Source: Xanthostigma xanthostigma | Taxonomy: Eukaryota; Arthropoda; Insecta; Raphidioptera; Raphidiidae | Direction of reading: 5' to 3' | NCBI GenBank assembly: GCA_963575645.1 | Contig: OY754467.1 | Location: 5,642,001-5,706,000, forward strand | Length of the DNA stretch: 64,000 nt | Part shown: positions 32,027 through 42,458 of the stretch, one piece after another | Layout of the letters: each line of letters opens with the position of its first letter | Numbering within the stretch: position 1 is the first letter of the stretch | Notes under the pieces: generated by a model | Seen by the model: the letters and a program-made list of their open reading frames with translations, nothing else | What the model was told of the DNA's origin: nothing | The model's database searches: none | Translations under genes and position numbers: made by a program

Positions 32027-32690
32027 AAAGCATATACGATTGCATTTGGACAAGTGGAAAAAATGTGTTACGAGTAGTGATGTGCCGGATCGTTAAAAAT
32101 GTATATCCGCGGATACGGATCTGAATACGGATTTTTGGTTTCTAGAGTACGCGGCGGTAAATATTGCACATAGACCTTTGGAAAGAGACTATCTGTTATG
32201 GAAAAAAGTTATTGACCTCTTTAAGAGTTAACTCTCATAACAGATTGTCTCTTTCCAAAGATCGATGTGCAATATCTCATTATAAAGATAGTTTTTTAGT
32301 ACCTTTGAGTTATGTACTATTGGTATGGTACTCACTACGATAAATGTTTGCAATATAAAGGTGCCAAATACGATTTAAAAAAACAAAAAATATTCTGAAT
32401 GGTATTTAACAGATTTTCATTATTACCTAATCACCTATATATTATATAACATTTCATCTATGAATTGAAAATTAATAAGATAAAAGATACGCCAAAAACT
32501 AACGGATACGGATCTTTCTTCTCCCTCGGATATCCGCGGATACGGATACGGATATCCGGCACATCACTAGTTACGAGATAGTCTCACGTTGATATTTCGT
32601 CTGTACAAATTAATCTGAACGTGAAACTATCTCGTAACACATTTTTTCCACTTGTCCAAATGCAATCGTATGATTTGCAAGTAGAAGTTT
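32027..32690. repeat. Palindromic repeat split by a hAT MITE
   Basis: The left arm, GCAAAGCATATACGATTGC...ATTTGGACAAGTGG...AATGTGTTACGAG (32027-32074), continues at 32570 with ATAGTCTCACGTT. It is mirrored by AACGTGAAACTATCTCGTAAC...CCACTTGTCCAAATGC (about 32619-32680). Removing the hAT insertion restores an inverted repeat with about 60-base arms and a short loop. Confidence 0.8.
32075..32569 (+). mobile_element. hAT MITE family V, copy 1
   Basis: The ends are TAGTGATGTGCCGGAT and its inverse, flanked by the perfect 8-bp duplication GTTACGAG (32067-32074, 32570 region: G at 32570 through 32577). Subterminal GGATACGGATA words are repeated. The centre folds as GACCTTTGGAAAGAGAC...ATCTGTTATG against its mirror GTCTCTTTCCAAAGATCG. 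No coding sequence. Confidence 0.9.
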
Positions 32691-32877
32691 CACTTCTGTA
32701 ATGCGTTCTCGTAACACATTTTTATTTTTTTTCGCAGGTTTACTGCAATTAAATAACTCCACGGCTTAAAAAATTATTTGTACATTTTTTCTTAAATAAA
32801 AAGAAATTTTATATAAATTGGATTATTAAACAAAAATTAATCGTATGATTTGCAACTCTAAAAACAAATTGCTACGC

Positions 32878-32947
32878 GCACCTGGCGGTAATCGAACTTG
32901 GACCGGCCGCGTGTCAGGCCGGGATTCTACCACTGAGCTACGGATGC
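32878..32947 (-). tRNA. tRNA-Gly-derived pseudogene, anticodon GAC
   Basis: On the minus strand it reads GCATCCGTAGCTCAGTGGTA, then GAATCCCGGC-CTGACAC-GCGG, and ends with a B-box-like GTTCGATTACC and CAGGTGC. It closely follows insect tRNA-Gly(GCC), including GTGGTAGAAT and CACGCGG, but the anticodon position reads GAC. The acceptor stem pairs at six of seven positions; anticodon and T stems have mismatches. A working tRNA is unlikely. Confidence 0.6.
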
Positions 32948-33325
32948 TTGCTGAGAACTACTGTTTATACAGAGTTATAATTTCGTGACAAATTCAGTTA
33001 CACAGGTTTCGTTACATAGGAACCAGTTTACCTCCGTTTTTTAAAAAGTATTCACTTCAAAAAAACTCGGGACGGCGCATCACATATTGTCCAGTCCTGT
33101 ATTTTATAATGACCTTCGATGAGCCTGTATTAGTGTATTATAGTAGCTTGGCTTATGTTAGTAAGTCGGACCTCTAAATTGTCGACGTTTAATCTTCTAA
33201 ATTGTTTGAAATTAATAGAGGGGTTGGTCTCGCTCAACATTGTCTGTAATGCATTTTGAATTGGACAGTCAGTGGCGTACATAATAAGGGGCGAACATCT
33301 GAAGTTGGTTCGTATTTGATTTGTG
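32948..33325. other. Non-coding stretch
   Basis: No supported gene. 33110-33320 has moderate GC and an 83-codon minus-strand frame without a recognisable domain; it could be decayed LINE sequence, but this is not demonstrable by eye. Confidence 0.3.
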
Positions 33326-33330
33326 TTTAG

Positions 33331-33545
33331 TCCAGTGATTCCCAAAGTAGGCGCTCCGTCCCCTGGTGGACACTGCAACAATCGGGGGAGGGGGGGGAAT
33401 GGCTACAGCCTACAGATGCATTTGGAAGCCATTAACTCTGAGTTCAATAACTTACTATATTTTACGAAAAAGGTAGAAACATTAATACATATATCATTCT
33501 GTTTAATTTTTATTAAAATAAAAAAAAATAATTTCCACTAACTTT
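33331..33545 (+). mobile_element. hAT-like terminus fragment
   Basis: CAGTGATTCCCAAAGTAGGCGC is the common hAT terminal repeat of the CAGTGNTTCCCAAA type, followed by the G-rich CCCCTGGTGGACACTG and a G run, as in many such elements. No matching opposite end or 8-bp duplication was found, so this is one end only; the right limit is arbitrary. Confidence 0.5.
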
Positions 33546-33668
33546 AATACACTTCACAAAAGGTTAATAAACAACACAAATCAATTCACAAGAGCAACTG
33601 TAGCTATAATACTCCACGTTTATAGGTTAGGTATTTTGATCTATGTGGCGGTCATTATTATTTAACAG

Positions 33669-34367
33669 GCGAATAAATATTTATACCTTCGAAGAAAGAC
33701 AGAATACCTACAGTAAACATAATTATGGTTGGTGAATTGAATTATTATCGCTATTTATTCGGATGAATAGCTACCTGAAGAACAAATAAACCGAATAATA
33801 ACTACTTACGTTCGTTTTTTTTTTATTACTTGTGTAATAATTTGACGCGAATAAATATTTATACCTTCGATGTAAGACAGAATACTTTCAGTAAACATAA
33901 TTATGGTTGGTAATTTGAATTATCGCTATTTATTCGGATGAATAGCTACCGGAAGAACAAATAAACCGAATAATATCTACTTACGTTCGGTTTTTTTATT
34001 ATTTGTGTAATAATTTGACGCGAATAAATATTTATACCTTCAAAGTAAGACAGAATACCTGCAGTAAACATAATTATGGTTGGTAATTTGAATTATCGCT
34101 ATTTATTCGGATGAATAGCTACCGGAAGAACAAATAAACCGAATAATATCTACTTACGTTCGGTTTTTTTATTATTTGTGTAATAATTTGACGCGAATAA
34201 ATATTTATACCTTCGAAGTAAGACAGAATACCTTCAGTAAACATAATTATGGTTGGTAAATTATAGTATCGCTATTTATTCGGTTGAATAGCTACCTGAA
34301 GAACAAATAAACCGAATAATGACTACTTACGTTCGGTTTTTTTTATTATTTGTGTAATAATTTGACG
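33669..34367. repeat. Satellite-like tandem array, 4 units of ~173 bp
   Basis: Unit starts (GAATAAATATTTATACC) are at 33671, 33849, 34022 and 34195, giving spacings of 178, 173 and 173. Each unit contains AGACAGAATACCT, AACATAATTATGGTTGG, ATTTATTCGG and AACAAATAAACCGAATAAT. Units 2-4 are very similar; unit 1 has a longer T run and an extra ATT. The last unit ends at TTTGACG (34367). Confidence 0.9.
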
Positions 34368-34781
34368 AGTCGCCGCTGCAGTTTTCAATATCGGTGACAG
34401 TGCGTGCCTCCAACTATACCAAACAACAGTTTGCCGTCTGTTATTTGTATCTAACTAATGGATAAATGTGTGTAGGTGTGTGTGTGTGTACAATTTATTG
34501 TTTGTGTTTACATACGCACGAAACTATCGAATTTACTGTTATATTCCGCGTTTATCTCTCTATTTGTACTGCATTAAATGCAACGGCCGACCACTGAAAA
34601 ATAAATTAACAAAGAAAAGCAACGTCACATTAACTACCAAATATGTATATGTAATAGCCTAATAGGTTGGCGGTTAAAATATTTATTTCCAACAACAAAT
34701 GTTAATAAAACAAACTAAAAGTATCTACTTCTCTATAAAAAAAAAAGAAATAATAAAAACGTTGTAGTGTAACAATTATCA
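34368..34781. other. Non-coding spacer
   Basis: GC-normal to AT-rich with a short (GT) run at 34474-34490. No gene recognised. Confidence 0.35.
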
Positions 34782-35543
34782 TCATAATATTAATACGTTC
34801 AGGTTAAGATGTTTGCCTCCCTTTTTAGAAAAAACCTCACAATTACTCTACATAAATTATATATCATTTTACAGATAATTGCTTGCTCTACTGACATCGA
34901 CAACTAAAAAATTTATTATTGCTTTTTTGTAAATTAATTAAAATACAGCAACGCTGAACAACGTCTGCCATCTGACGGCTTTAATTTTGAAACAACGTCA
35001 ACACTTCGATCTGTCATCTGACCTTAATATTGTAATACAACAGACACAATACTGCATACTGCCATCTGACGGCTTTGATTTTGAAGCAGCGAGCAACGCT
35101 GAACAACGTCACAGCAATGCTGCATGATGCCATCTGACGGCTTAGCTCAATGCTTTTGCTACTTGCGCCTCTATATGACAATTTTAGTAAAATATTTCTT
35201 CGATCTGTCATCTGACCTTCATATTGTAATACAACAGACACAATACTGCATACTGCCATCTGACGGCTTTAATTTTGAAACAGCGAGCAATGCTGAACAA
35301 CGGCACAGCAATGCTGCATGATGCCATCTGACGGCTTAGCTCAACGCTTTTGCTACTTGTGCCTCTATATGACAATTTTAGTAAAATATTTGTTCGATCT
35401 GTCATCTGAGCTTCATACTGTAATACAACAAAAAGAAGAACGTTATAAGCAGTGTGCAAAATTAGAAACGAATTGAATACTTGCAATCATATTTAAAAAA
35501 TAATTTTGTAAATTGATAATTATTATACTTATTTAGTGCGAAT
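34782..35543 (+). mobile_element. Helitron H1, copy 4 (3'-truncated, internal duplication)
   Basis: The 5' end TCATAATATTAATACG is present. The interior carries a tandem duplication of a 194-base module (CGATCTGTCATCTGACC at 35007, again at 35201, next boundary at 35395), making this the longest copy. The sequence breaks off after TTTAGTGCGAA, inside the 3' palindrome, so the terminal CTAG is lost. Frames of 81 and 92 codons on the minus strand correspond to the duplicated modules. Confidence 0.88.
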
Positions 35544-36258
35544 TGTTGTCTATGCAGTTCCGACAACAATACGGATATTGTTGTCTACAACTTTTATTCA
35601 GAAATGTTTTTCATACGCCTGGAAGTTCTGGGATATTAAGACGGTTTGTTCAAAATGGGACACATAGCAGACGCGCGAGTTATATTTTAATTCCCGGGTC
35701 AACAATGTGTGGCACGGATATCTATTAAAGTTGACACAATGGCCGACTTAACGGTCAGCTATCCAGTTCTATAGAGATCAGTTGTTTACAAAAATTACTG
35801 ACGGTCTCCGATGATTGTGAATGTTCAATGATCGTTTATACCGCTTATTTTTCCATGTCGTTATACGCTAAGCGCACGGGTCAATTGTAATGCGCTACAG
35901 AGGTTATGTTACAAACAACTGAACACAGGCAGCTGTATTTGTTATGTCAATGGCGGTGCTCTGATGTTTACGTGACAAAACACTAACGAATCAATACTGT
36001 TTCTGTTTGAGTGAAAACTAATTAAAACCAAATGATTGACATTTCAATAAATATGTACACAACAATACTCTAATAAGTAATCAGTTATGCCAATATGCAA
36101 ACAAAACATTGAAGTAATTTTATGTTCATTAATTTTGTTTATAATTTTTGCAAAAATCACTTCAGTGGCAGCTATTATTAGAAAATTTGTAGTAAAAAAA
36201 CATTTTTAAAAACAAGTTTTTATTTAAATGCTCATTTGACACAATGTTATTAAAGCAT
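35544..36258. other. Non-coding stretch
   Basis: It begins with a repeated GTTGTCTA/GACAACAAT motif (35545-35590). No gene or mapped repeat. Confidence 0.35.
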
Positions 36259-36855
36259 TAATGATGTGTTCACATGACTCTTTATTGGGAGTTGGCTCCG
36301 TGCGCTCCGCTCACTAAGAAGAGTCACTCAGAGCGAGTCGTTCAAAGGAGCGACACTGGACAATACGCACTACACAAGAGTGCTGACTGCAGAGGTGTGA
36401 ACTGTCATCATGCATGCTCAGGAGTTACGTAGCATTGCACAGCACAATACACACACTCAGCTCTGAGCTCATTATAATATGATTCTGATCTTATATTATT
36501 CGCATTTCGGATAAACTATAAAGTATAATAAAAACTTAACAATAATAATGTTGATTGTTACAATATTATATCTTTGTCAACGACGTCAATGTGAATGGTT
36601 TAAGTCACTGTAAGCTTAGTACTATTAAACTTACAGTGTGCCATTCAACATTACATGACTCAGCAAAGATAACTCCGTACGTGCAAAATTCACTAGTGCC
36701 TCTGTGGCCTGTGCTGTGTGCGCTCTGTAAATGTGCGAATGCAACAGTACAGAACAGCTCAGCACAGAGCAATGGCGCTCGGAGTGAGTCATTCACAAAA
36801 AAAGAGCGACTCGCTCCGCTCCGAGAAAGGAGTCGTTCATTATGAACGACTCGCA
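36259..36855 (-). repeat. Dispersed repeat family Q, copy 2
   Basis: Reverse-complement copy of 21497-22067, including TGTTCACATGACTCTTTATTG at the left and GAGTCGTTCATTATGAACGAC at the right. Frames of 94-103 codons on both strands are shared with copy 1 only because the copies are similar. Confidence 0.65.
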
Positions 36856-37409
36856 TAAAAAATTGCCAACGGTGGGCGGTGCTGTCGCCACGCACCCTGC
36901 GAATACCTACCGACATTATTTAAATTGAAAAAGAAAAAAAAACAAAACAATCTCAAGTTTTTTGAAGCAATACAACACATTCCTTGGCACATATCTAACA
37001 TCAAAATATGCAAACACAAAAGGAACATGTAATATAATAAAAAAATAATAATAATAAAGAGTATAGTTGAAGAACAGAAGAAGCGGGTGAGCCCGCACCC
37101 AAACGACAGTTTCTTGTTTCTTACACCCTCCATTTTTTTTTCAATAGTCTTTTGTCACTGTCGCTGTCATATCGGTAAATTGAATGGCATGAATGGGGAA
37201 CTCCCTCAGAGCGTTATGATTGTCTATGAAGAGCGAGGACGATAAATAATAAATGCAAAATACTATCAGATCGCGCCGTTTATACGCATTTTAAAATACT
37301 GCGGAGTACACTTTTTAAAACAGTCGCGATCACGCCAGATGATGACGACTGCCTCCAATACTCCAATACAAAAGCTGATAGTCCAAGAGCTATCAAATAT
37401 TTCTGGGTA
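36856..37409. other. Non-coding spacer
   Basis: No domain-bearing frame; a poly-A-rich region at 36930-36950 and TAA/ATA runs at 37035-37055. Confidence 0.35.
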
Positions 37410-37990
37410 GGTATTTAATAATAATAATAATTTATTACATGAAAATACAGTGATTTATAAACAAACAAAATACACATAAATGAAAGTATATAGGTTCCTT
37501 CCAAGGAAAACCTGTGCTGAAGGAACCATTAAGAAAAAAAGAGATGATGTGGACATTTTAATCAAAGCTTAAGTGAGTTGAATTACCCTGGACACAAAAC
37601 ATTTGAATAGAAAAAAAAAAAAATAAATGTAATATCAAAAGAAAAACTAAAGCACATTATATACCTTTTACTGACAAATACAAAAAAAATTTTCAACATT
37701 TGCTTGGTTTAAGAGCCAAGTTTTGAGTAAGGAACTAAATATATTTTTATTGTTACAATTTTGAATATGAACAGGTAATATATTAAACAAAAAGGGAGCA
37801 GTAAATAAAAAATATCTTCTAAATAATGACTTATTTGAGGTACCAATTGGTGTATTTTAATGTCTGAACATAAAACCGAAGGCCTTACTGAATTAAGTTA
37901 GTTAAGGCTAGCCAAGCCGTGAATAGTTAACTTTGCAAAAAGTCTTTGAGGCATTTTCAATTTAACCTGCAAATTTAGTATTTAATAAAA
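37410..37990 (-). pseudogene. CR1-like LINE 3' end with RT C-terminus
   Basis: On the minus strand, residues equivalent to SLFRRYFLFTAPFLFNILPV and then KTWLLNQANVENFF are readable in one frame (about 37850-37690). The R-R-x-F-x-x-x-x-[AP]-x-L-[FY]-N-x-L-P and TWLL patterns mark the C-terminus of CR1/Jockey-type reverse transcriptases. There are in-frame stops. A 3' UTR of about 270 bases follows, ending at an (ATT)n tail (37419-37436). The copy is truncated at the 5' side near 37990 and inactive. Confidence 0.6.
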
Positions 37991-38036
37991 TAAAAAATAA
38001 ATGAACCCAAACCATTTATTAAAAATATAGAATAGT

Positions 38037-38161
38037 TACTTCTTACCACAAGTTTTATTAGCGGATGTACATTTCGGGAACTATGCTTTGCTGAAGATGA
38101 GAGCATAGCTCCCGAAATATATCCGCTAATAAAACTGTTGTGGTAAGAAGTAACTATTCTA
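38037..38161. mobile_element. Penelope-like terminal fragment, inverted arms
   Basis: TAGTTACTTCTTACCACAAG is mirrored by GTGGTAAGAAGTAACTA, and GCGGATGTACATTTCGGGA by TCCCGAAATATATCCGC. The loop reads TTGCTGAAGATGAGAGCATAG. CTGAAGATGAGAGCATAGCTC followed by CCGAAAT is the style of 3' signature in Penelope-like elements. An H1 Helitron begins at 38162, directly after it. Confidence 0.5.
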
Positions 38162-38726
38162 TCATATATATTAATACGCTAAGGTTAAAGATGTTTGCCT
38201 CCCTTTTTAGAAAAAACCACACAATTTCTCCACATAAATTATATATCATTTTACAGATAATTGCTTGCTCTACTGACATCGACAACTAAAAAATTTATTA
38301 TTGCTCTTGTTTTTGTAAATTAATTAAAATACAGCAACGCTGAACAACGTCAGCACTTCGATCTGTCATCTGACCTTCATATTGTAATACAACAGACACA
38401 ATACTGCATACTGCCATCTGAAGGCTTTAATTTTGAAACAGCGAGCAACGCTGAACAACGTCACAGCAATGCTGCATGATGCCATCTGATGGCTTAGCTC
38501 AACGCTTTTGCTACTTGCGCCTCTATATGACAATTTTAGTAAAATATTTCTTCGATCTGTCATCTGAGCTTCATATTGTAATACAACAAAAAGAAGAACG
38601 TTATAAGCAGTGTGCAAAATTAGAAACGAATTGAATACCCGCAATTATATTTAAAAAATAATTTTGTAAAGTGATAATTATTATACCTACTTATTTAGTG
38701 CGAATAATTCGCACAGGTCACTCTAG
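38162..38726 (+). mobile_element. Helitron H1, copy 5 (module deletion)
   Basis: TC at 38162 and CTAG at 38723-38726, between A and T. The 3' palindrome is intact. One 36-base module segment is missing after CTGAACAACGTC compared with copies 2 and 8, consistent with recombination between short direct repeats. Confidence 0.92.
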
Positions 38727-39284
38727 TATATTATCATCGTACAGGTGAAAACATCACGTGATTTACAAAAAGAACAAAAAGCGCGCATAACATCAGCAGG
38801 TGGCGGATTTAAAAAACAAACGACGAGCTCGCCTTACGCGACCATCCATAAAACAAATGAACGGAGAAGATATAAATATAATCTAGCCGCTGGGAAACAA
38901 ATGAATGCAGTTTGTAGGAAAAATGAGTCTGGGCGGAGTCATAAACAAGAGACAAACCAACCTGCATTTGAAATATGACGTCACTATGTACACGAGCAGG
39001 TATGTATGTGTGTCATTATTATGAAAAGCGTCGCAAGTACGCCGGCAAGGTCATTTTTGACTTGAGAACGGTGCCGCGCTGCCTCATCCGCTTGTAAATT
39101 CGCAGAAGTCGACCATACGTGCTGCAATAATGTACAGACTTCACGGTCAATGAACTTCAATCGAAGTAGCGCTGTGCTTAAAGAAATAATTAACACTGCA
39201 TAACCTAAAATTATATATCAAGCACAAGAAACCTAGTGTTTAATCGAAAACTTACTTACAAACAAAAATGTTTTAGTAACATGC
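38727..39284. other. Non-coding stretch
   Basis: 38745-38978 has an open frame of 77 codons without a recognisable domain. No other feature. Confidence 0.3.
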
Positions 39285-39511
39285 AACGACATCTGGTACA
39301 ATTTGTTTAAAGTTATTAGTTCAGAAGCAAACAAAAAAAAAACGAATTACTACCAAGTAGCGACATCTGATAGAATTCGCTTAAAGCTAGTTCAGATGCA
39401 AATCTGGCATAATTTGCTCAAAGCTATTAGTTCAAACGCCGGGCCGCAAACTAAATATATTTTGCAGAATTATATCTATCGCAGCCGGGTGAAACCGGGC
39501 CGGGCCGCTAG
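39285..39511 (+). mobile_element. Helitron-type element family C, copy 1
   Basis: It contains sub-repeats CGACATCTGRTANAATT...AAAGCTATTAGTTCA with spacing of about 60-90 bases, and ends CAGCCGGGTGAAACCGGGC and CGGGCCGCTAG followed by T. The hairpin CCGGGTGAAACCGGG precedes the CTAG|T terminus. Reverse copies lie at 55783 and 61718. The 5' end is not located. Confidence 0.6.
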
Positions 39512-39775
39512 TATATTTTTCTTGAACGAAGTGCAAGACTTGCATCGGAAAATGGAGACAATAAAAACATAATAAAAGACCCTTTAAAAACCACAAAAAT
39601 AGTACAATAAAATTCCAGTTTAAGCACAGCGGGCGAACTGTGTTGCCTTCAACCACACAAAAAAGAAATATGATCCAAATATATATACATCAGCTATTAA
39701 AGATCTGTTCAAATATTTCTTTTTACATCGAGAGACCCTTCATTATCGACACGCATTCAAACTAGTCATAAAAAG

Positions 39776-40264
39776 TAGTGATGTGCCGGATCGTTAAAAA
39801 TGTATATCCGCGGATACGGATATTTGGTTTCAAGTTCCGCGGATACGGATCTTAACTTTCTTAGAGTACGCGGCGGCAAATATTGCACATCGACCTTTGG
39901 AAAGAGACTATCTGTTATGGGAAAAAGTTATTGACCTCTTTAAAAGTCAACTCTCATAACAGATTGTCTCTTTCCAAAGATCGATGTGCAATATCTCATT
40001 ATAAAGATAGTTTTTCTAGTACCTTTGAGTTATTTACTATTGGTATCGTACTCACTACGATAAATGTTTGCAATATAAAGGTGCCAAATACGATTTTAAA
40101 AAATAAAATATAATCTGAATGGAATTTAACACCTATACCTATATATATAAAATTTCATCTATGAATTGAAAATTAATAAGGTAAAAGATCCGCCAAAAAC
40201 TAACGGATACGGATCTTTCTTCTCCCTCGGATATTCGCGGATACGGATATCCGGCACATCACTA
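39776..40264 (+). mobile_element. hAT MITE family V, copy 2
   Basis: Ends TAGTGATGTGCCGGAT and its inverse with the perfect 8-bp duplication ATAAAAAG (39768-39775 and 40265-40272). The internal fold around GACCTTTGGAAAGAGAC is conserved. The 76-codon frame inside is not meaningful. Confidence 0.93.
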
Positions 40265-40492
40265 ATAAAAAGCAGGAAACTTGCGTATTTATTTTTAGCC
40301 CCAACCCACCAAAAAGGACCCTATGTCTCTGCACCTTTGAACCGAATTTGATACACTGTTCTTTATACAGCAGGACATTTTTTTAGGAAGGTTATAAAAT
40401 GCAAATAATGAGGAAAAAACATTTTAAAGACAAACTTAATTATTACAGTGCACTAAAAAGGAAAAAATATTGTTTGCAATTCAGGTTCATAA

Positions 40493-40549
40493 TTATAAAA
40501 GCGTGGGTTGCAAGTTCTACGATAGTACACGGCCCACGCTTTTATAATC
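40493..40549. repeat. Hairpin with 16-bp stem
   Basis: ATTATAAAAGCGTGGG and CCCACGCTTTTATAAT are exact inverted repeats separated by about 25 bases. They could be a MITE relic or form an RNA hairpin; nothing in the sequence distinguishes these. 40265-40492 and 40550-40769 hold no other recognised feature. Confidence 0.6.
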
Positions 40550-40769
40550 AAAAATCTAAATTTTTAAAAATCAAATTTTCTTTTTTTAAATTGCATTATA
40601 ATTAAATTTTGTTGTGTCTTTTAACTAATGGCACTGCCATTTTTTATGACTAAGTTTCTCAGAAATATTTTTACTTTTAAATTTTCAGAAACTATTAATT
40701 TACAGTGTAAAAAAAACAAAATAACCTGTAGCCCAATATTTACAAATCGTTATGTTTATTAACTAAATA

Positions 40770-41265
40770 CAGTGTAAACTCTTTATAACGAAACTCAAGG
40801 GACCGAGCATTTTTTATCGTTATAGAGAGTTACCGTTATATGGAGTGAAGAAAGAAAAACAACCAAATTAACAATAATCTTCAATGTACTGTTTAATCTC
40901 TTTATAACGAATTTTAAGGGACCGAACATTTTTTTCGTTATAGAGAATTTTCGTTATATGGAGGGAAGAAAGAAAAATAACCAATTTTCACAAAATTAAT
41001 TTATTCCAAACACATATACCTATAGTTTGGCGTCATCAAGTGCTTGTTGAATAGATGGTGATGGTTCAGAATGGTCCTCTTTATGTCTGTAAACATTTGC
41101 TGACGCCTAAATATGAACATATTTCTTCGTAATAGAGAATGGCTGTTGCGTTATAAAAAGGGTATTAATGTATAGGTTTTAAGGTAAACCAACCAAATCG
41201 TAAAAATTTCGACGTTATAGGGAGTTTTTCGTTATAACGAAGGACGTTATAAAGAGTTTACACTG
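40770..41265. mobile_element. Pogo/Tc1-type MITE with TA target
   Basis: The ends CAGTGTAAACTCTTTATAACG are inverted at both sides and flanked by TA (40768-40769, 41266-41267). A subterminal block, CTCTTTATAACGAA...AAGGGACCGA, is repeated internally at about 40898. CAGTG starts and TA targets fit pogo/Tc1-mariner non-autonomous elements. A single-end relative lies at 48552. Confidence 0.85.
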
Positions 41266-41624
41266 TACTGATTTTTTTCTAAATTTCTTTTAAAAGAATA
41301 TTATTTCCACTGACTCCTACAAAACTGTTTTAAAATATTTATATACAGGGACTCTTTTAAATATCACCCACAACTTCGACGAAAAAAAAAAAACAGAATT
41401 TGTCGCTTGCATAAAAAATATTAACTACAGAACAGGTAGGTTTACCCAAAACGATTTAACTTAAAGTATAGTTTCAGCGTGTGATCTAACACCTCTTAAA
41501 TTGTTTGTCAGGTCCGGTTTCGAATCGAATTAGGTACATTCTTTCTAAATTTGTAACTTCTCCTCCCCCCAGCGATACCAAGACGAAAAACAAGTATTTG
41601 TCTAATTGTTTAATTAATAACAAT
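41266..41624. other. Non-coding spacer
   Basis: No recognised feature. Confidence 0.35.
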
Positions 41625-41745
41625 AATAATGCGTTTAACGTCCGCTTCTCGACTTTATGTCATAACAGACGCCACTCGCACCATTACTATTTTCCATCTA
41701 TTACACTTCCCGTTGTTTTCTACATTTTTTCAACTTCCGCTTAAT
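41625..41745 (-). mobile_element. SINE S1, 5'-truncated copy
   Basis: The reverse of the S1 3' end: (AAT)n, then GCGTTTAACGTCCGCTTCTCG and ACTTTATGTCATAACAGACGCC. About 120 bases are kept; the tRNA-like head is absent. Confidence 0.75.
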
Positions 41746-42246
41746 AGGTCATATGCATAAAACTCTAAATTGGTTAAAATTTTTATTTTGAAATATATTT
41801 TAGTTCTTGATCATAACTTAATGGTTATTTTATTAATCTAATCACTGAAAAAAATACAACTAATAAAAAAGAAATGTAGAAAATAAGCGCTATTTTCGAA
41901 TTCTTAAAACGCATCATGACGTCAGAGTATATATCAACAACAGTTTCCATGACGACGATGTCGTCTCACAGTAAGATTATGTCAGTATTTAGAGAAAACA
42001 ACAAATAAACTTCATTTAGAACATTGACAATTTGACATCAAGGTTGGCATGCATCGTATGACGTCACATAAGCCCGCGAACATGGCCGATTGTTTAAACT
42101 GTCTATTTTTGAATGTGAAATTTAATATTTTTTTTTCTTATAATAATAATACATTTTTAAATGATTATCAATTTTTTTCCGTACTATGGTTACGCGGCGC
42201 GGCGTTAGTATAAATTGTTGTCAATATTAGGCCTGAGTAGTGAGTA
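41746..42246. other. Non-coding stretch
   Basis: No gene recognised. Two TGACGTCA-type words (41918, 42059) occur, without other promoter context. Confidence 0.35.
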
Positions 42247-42458
42247 TTCGGAACCCAAAGGAATGGTGAGACCTTTGGTGAGAAATGCGTCGAACTGTCC
42301 TAAGGGGGGTTTTTGACAGGTAAACTATGGAGGCATAAGGTAAACATTGATTTAAATAAGCATGCTTTTCTAAATCAATGTTTACTTGTCAAAAACCCCC
42401 CTTAGGACAGTTCGGCGCATTTCTTACTAGAGGTCTCACCATTCCTTTGGGTTCCGAA
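42247..42458. repeat. Palindromic fold-back repeat
   Basis: TTCGGAACCCAAAGGAATGG...CTAAGGGGGGTTTTTGACA is mirrored by TGTCAAAAACCCCCCTTAGG...CCATTCCTTTGGGTTCCGAA, and an inner stem GTAAACATTGATTTA has its own mirror. About 20 bases (near GTAAACTATGGAGGC) interrupt the left arm. Confidence 0.8.

Noticed and set aside
33669..34367. CRISPR-like array
   Set aside because: The units are contiguous long repeats without spacers, in an insect genome; it is a satellite-type array.
35543..35600. LTR boundary at GTTGTCTATGCAG
   Set aside because: No TG...CA unit or target duplication could be drawn.
36605..36916. 103-codon and 96-codon frames on opposite strands
   Set aside because: Both cross repeat Q and are mirrored in the copy at 21.5 kb only because the DNA is similar.
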